From Mastigias papua (lineage: Eukaryota > Cnidaria > Scyphozoa > Rhizostomeae > Mastigiidae): DNA of 64,000 bases. The notes beneath the pieces were generated by a model. The model saw nothing but the letters and a program-made list of their open reading frames with translations. It had not been told where the DNA came from and ran no database searches. Both the position numbers and the translations under genes were made by a program. The stretch is taken from positions 14,158,159 through 14,222,158 of the forward strand of contig OZ025270.1 of NCBI GenBank assembly GCA_964019165.1. The letters run 5' to 3'. This document shows, piece by piece, positions 62,647-64,000 of this stretch (the stretch's first letter is position 1; each line of letters starts with the position of its first letter).

Positions 62647-64000
62647 CCCTCATCCGATCTTCAGATTTTCTTGAAATTTATGCAATTGAAACATAGCATT
62701 GAGACTAGAACAACTGCTAAATATCATCCTCTAAACCTTACTCCTTCCATGGGTATAACGTTTTGTGATGCACATATATCTTCCTAAAGTTACCATTCTG
62801 GATTTTTTTGAAATTAAGTCTCACTTTATATTTGATTGGAATGAGTTGAATTCCATTCTGTAATCAAATGGGACACAATATAACTGACTGTGCCTATTAT
62901 GCACTTTAGTTTTACCTTAAGAGTTATTTTAGAAAATTAGCATAGTTGAAAAAATAGGTTGTAACTCTTTTCGCTCAACTTATATAAAAATGAAATATCG
63001 AGGAAATATATTTAGCATCCCCTTAAACCTACATATGAAGTTTGATTTCTAGTCCACTGAAGTCTTAAGAGGAGGATATGCAATAAGTGTGAAATATGTT
63101 CAAAAATGTCCTTTCTTATGTTCATTTTAAAAAGTTCGACTTCATATTGATGAGTTAAAGGAATTATTTCCTAACTTCAGAAGAAATGGAGTTCTGAGAA
63201 TGGACTTTTTGCTAGGTTTTTTGGCCTCAATGATAAGTATTCATTTGTAAATTTCGCAAAATTGTGAACGAGTTTGTGAAGTAATTATTTACTTTTTATA
63301 GAATGTTCCATTCATAAACCATTCTTAGGTAGAATCTGTCAATGGCTTTCAGTTGCAAAATGAAGTTTGGATGGTGTGGAGACTAGTGCTATAGTTCAAT
63401 ATTTTGCATAATTTCTTTCTTCGTTTGACCGTTAGAAAGCTCTAATTCTGAGTCTTAATTTTTTATAACCGTAAAGCAAGAAGGACGCCGAGAAGCTGTG
63501 CTTGTTGTATAATAAGTTGATGCCGATTCCATTTACATAGCACTTGCATTGTTACATCTAAGTTTGAATTACTGACAAATCCGGTTAAGACAAGCATTTT
63601 GGAGCAATTATCAATCTCTATTATCCGTGCATAGTGAAAAAGATATGTAGTTAAGTATATAAGGTGGGATGAACAACTAATATGTAAATGACTCCTGTAC
63701 GTAACCAAATGGATAAGGTGGGATGAACAACCACTAGGTACATAATCCCTAAGCGTAAGTATTGGTAAAATTTACTGTGAAGCAATATTGGCATTTCTCT
63801 GCGGACAAATTATATCGCAAAGTTCAGGGTGGACCTGGAAAGTGGAAAATCTGGGAAAGTAAGAATAAAATTATTTATTCAACAAGTAATAGATGTTGGC
63901 ATTAATTAGCATTAGCATGCTGCATTTGTATGTTTTAGAAACAAACTGCAAAGAATTTATATACTGCTATATACTATTTTATACTATACTGTACTTTACT
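62647..64000. other. Kinase intron 17, no exon recognised
   Basis: A 54-bp period repeat occurs twice at 63661 and 63715 (aaggtgggatgaacaac). Otherwise AT-rich sequence without supportable features. Confidence 0.5.

Overview
This is animal nuclear DNA: AT-rich, intron-rich and loaded with transposon debris. The window gives no firm species call. A cnidarian or another marine invertebrate is plausible, because the Ste20 kinase is metazoan and the genome carries Penelope-like, R4-like, jockey/CR1-like and Ty3/Gypsy-like retroelements plus a multi-repeat ricin-type lectin. That placement is inference.

Two host genes can be supported. (1) On the minus strand at 8610-9849 lies one large exon of a secreted lectin. 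It has a signal peptide, six beta-trefoil-type repeats and a Ser/Thr-rich beta-prone C-terminal part, and is spliced at both ends. (2) On the plus strand, from 25636 to the right edge, lies a MAP4K4/TNIK/MINK1/Misshapen-type (GCK-IV) Ste20 kinase gene. I could place 17 consecutive coding exons with compatible reading phases (392 codons). They cover the start codon, the whole kinase domain and the start of the linker. The coiled-coil remainder and the C-terminal citron-homology domain lie beyond the window.

The rest is mobile DNA. From 1 to 25 kb: LINE reverse transcriptase relics (1.8-2.3, 10.6-11.5, 11.9-13.4, 19.5-20.5 kb), Penelope-like elements (PLEs) with GIY-YIG endonuclease (4.4-6.2, 7.0-7.8, 18.6-19.5, 23.1-23.6 kb), a Gypsy fragment (8.1 kb), an R4-like restriction-endonuclease LINE end embedded in TAA microsatellite (20.5-21.8 kb), and small terminal-inverted-repeat elements. 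From 25 to 64 kb the same families occupy the kinase introns. More than twenty (TA)n tracts, together close to 3 kb, are scattered through the window.

The most notable structure is a set of hammerhead-ribozyme motifs at the 3' side of the PLE copies. Nine copies of one type are visible, five with an intact core. They show a six-base-pair stem I, a CTGAYGA...GAAA core and an AAAAGCTTTT-like stem III. A second type (CTGATGA...GCCGAAACGT) sits in a near-perfect foldback at 6510-6641. Many ribozyme copies lie a short distance from a (TA)n tract, and several element ends are strand-switched foldbacks. This fits the known association of minimal hammerheads with PLE terminal repeats; the link to TA expansion and foldbacks is my inference. 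Also notable is a 43-bp tandem duplication of the 3' splice site of kinase exon 2, which offers a frame-breaking alternative acceptor.
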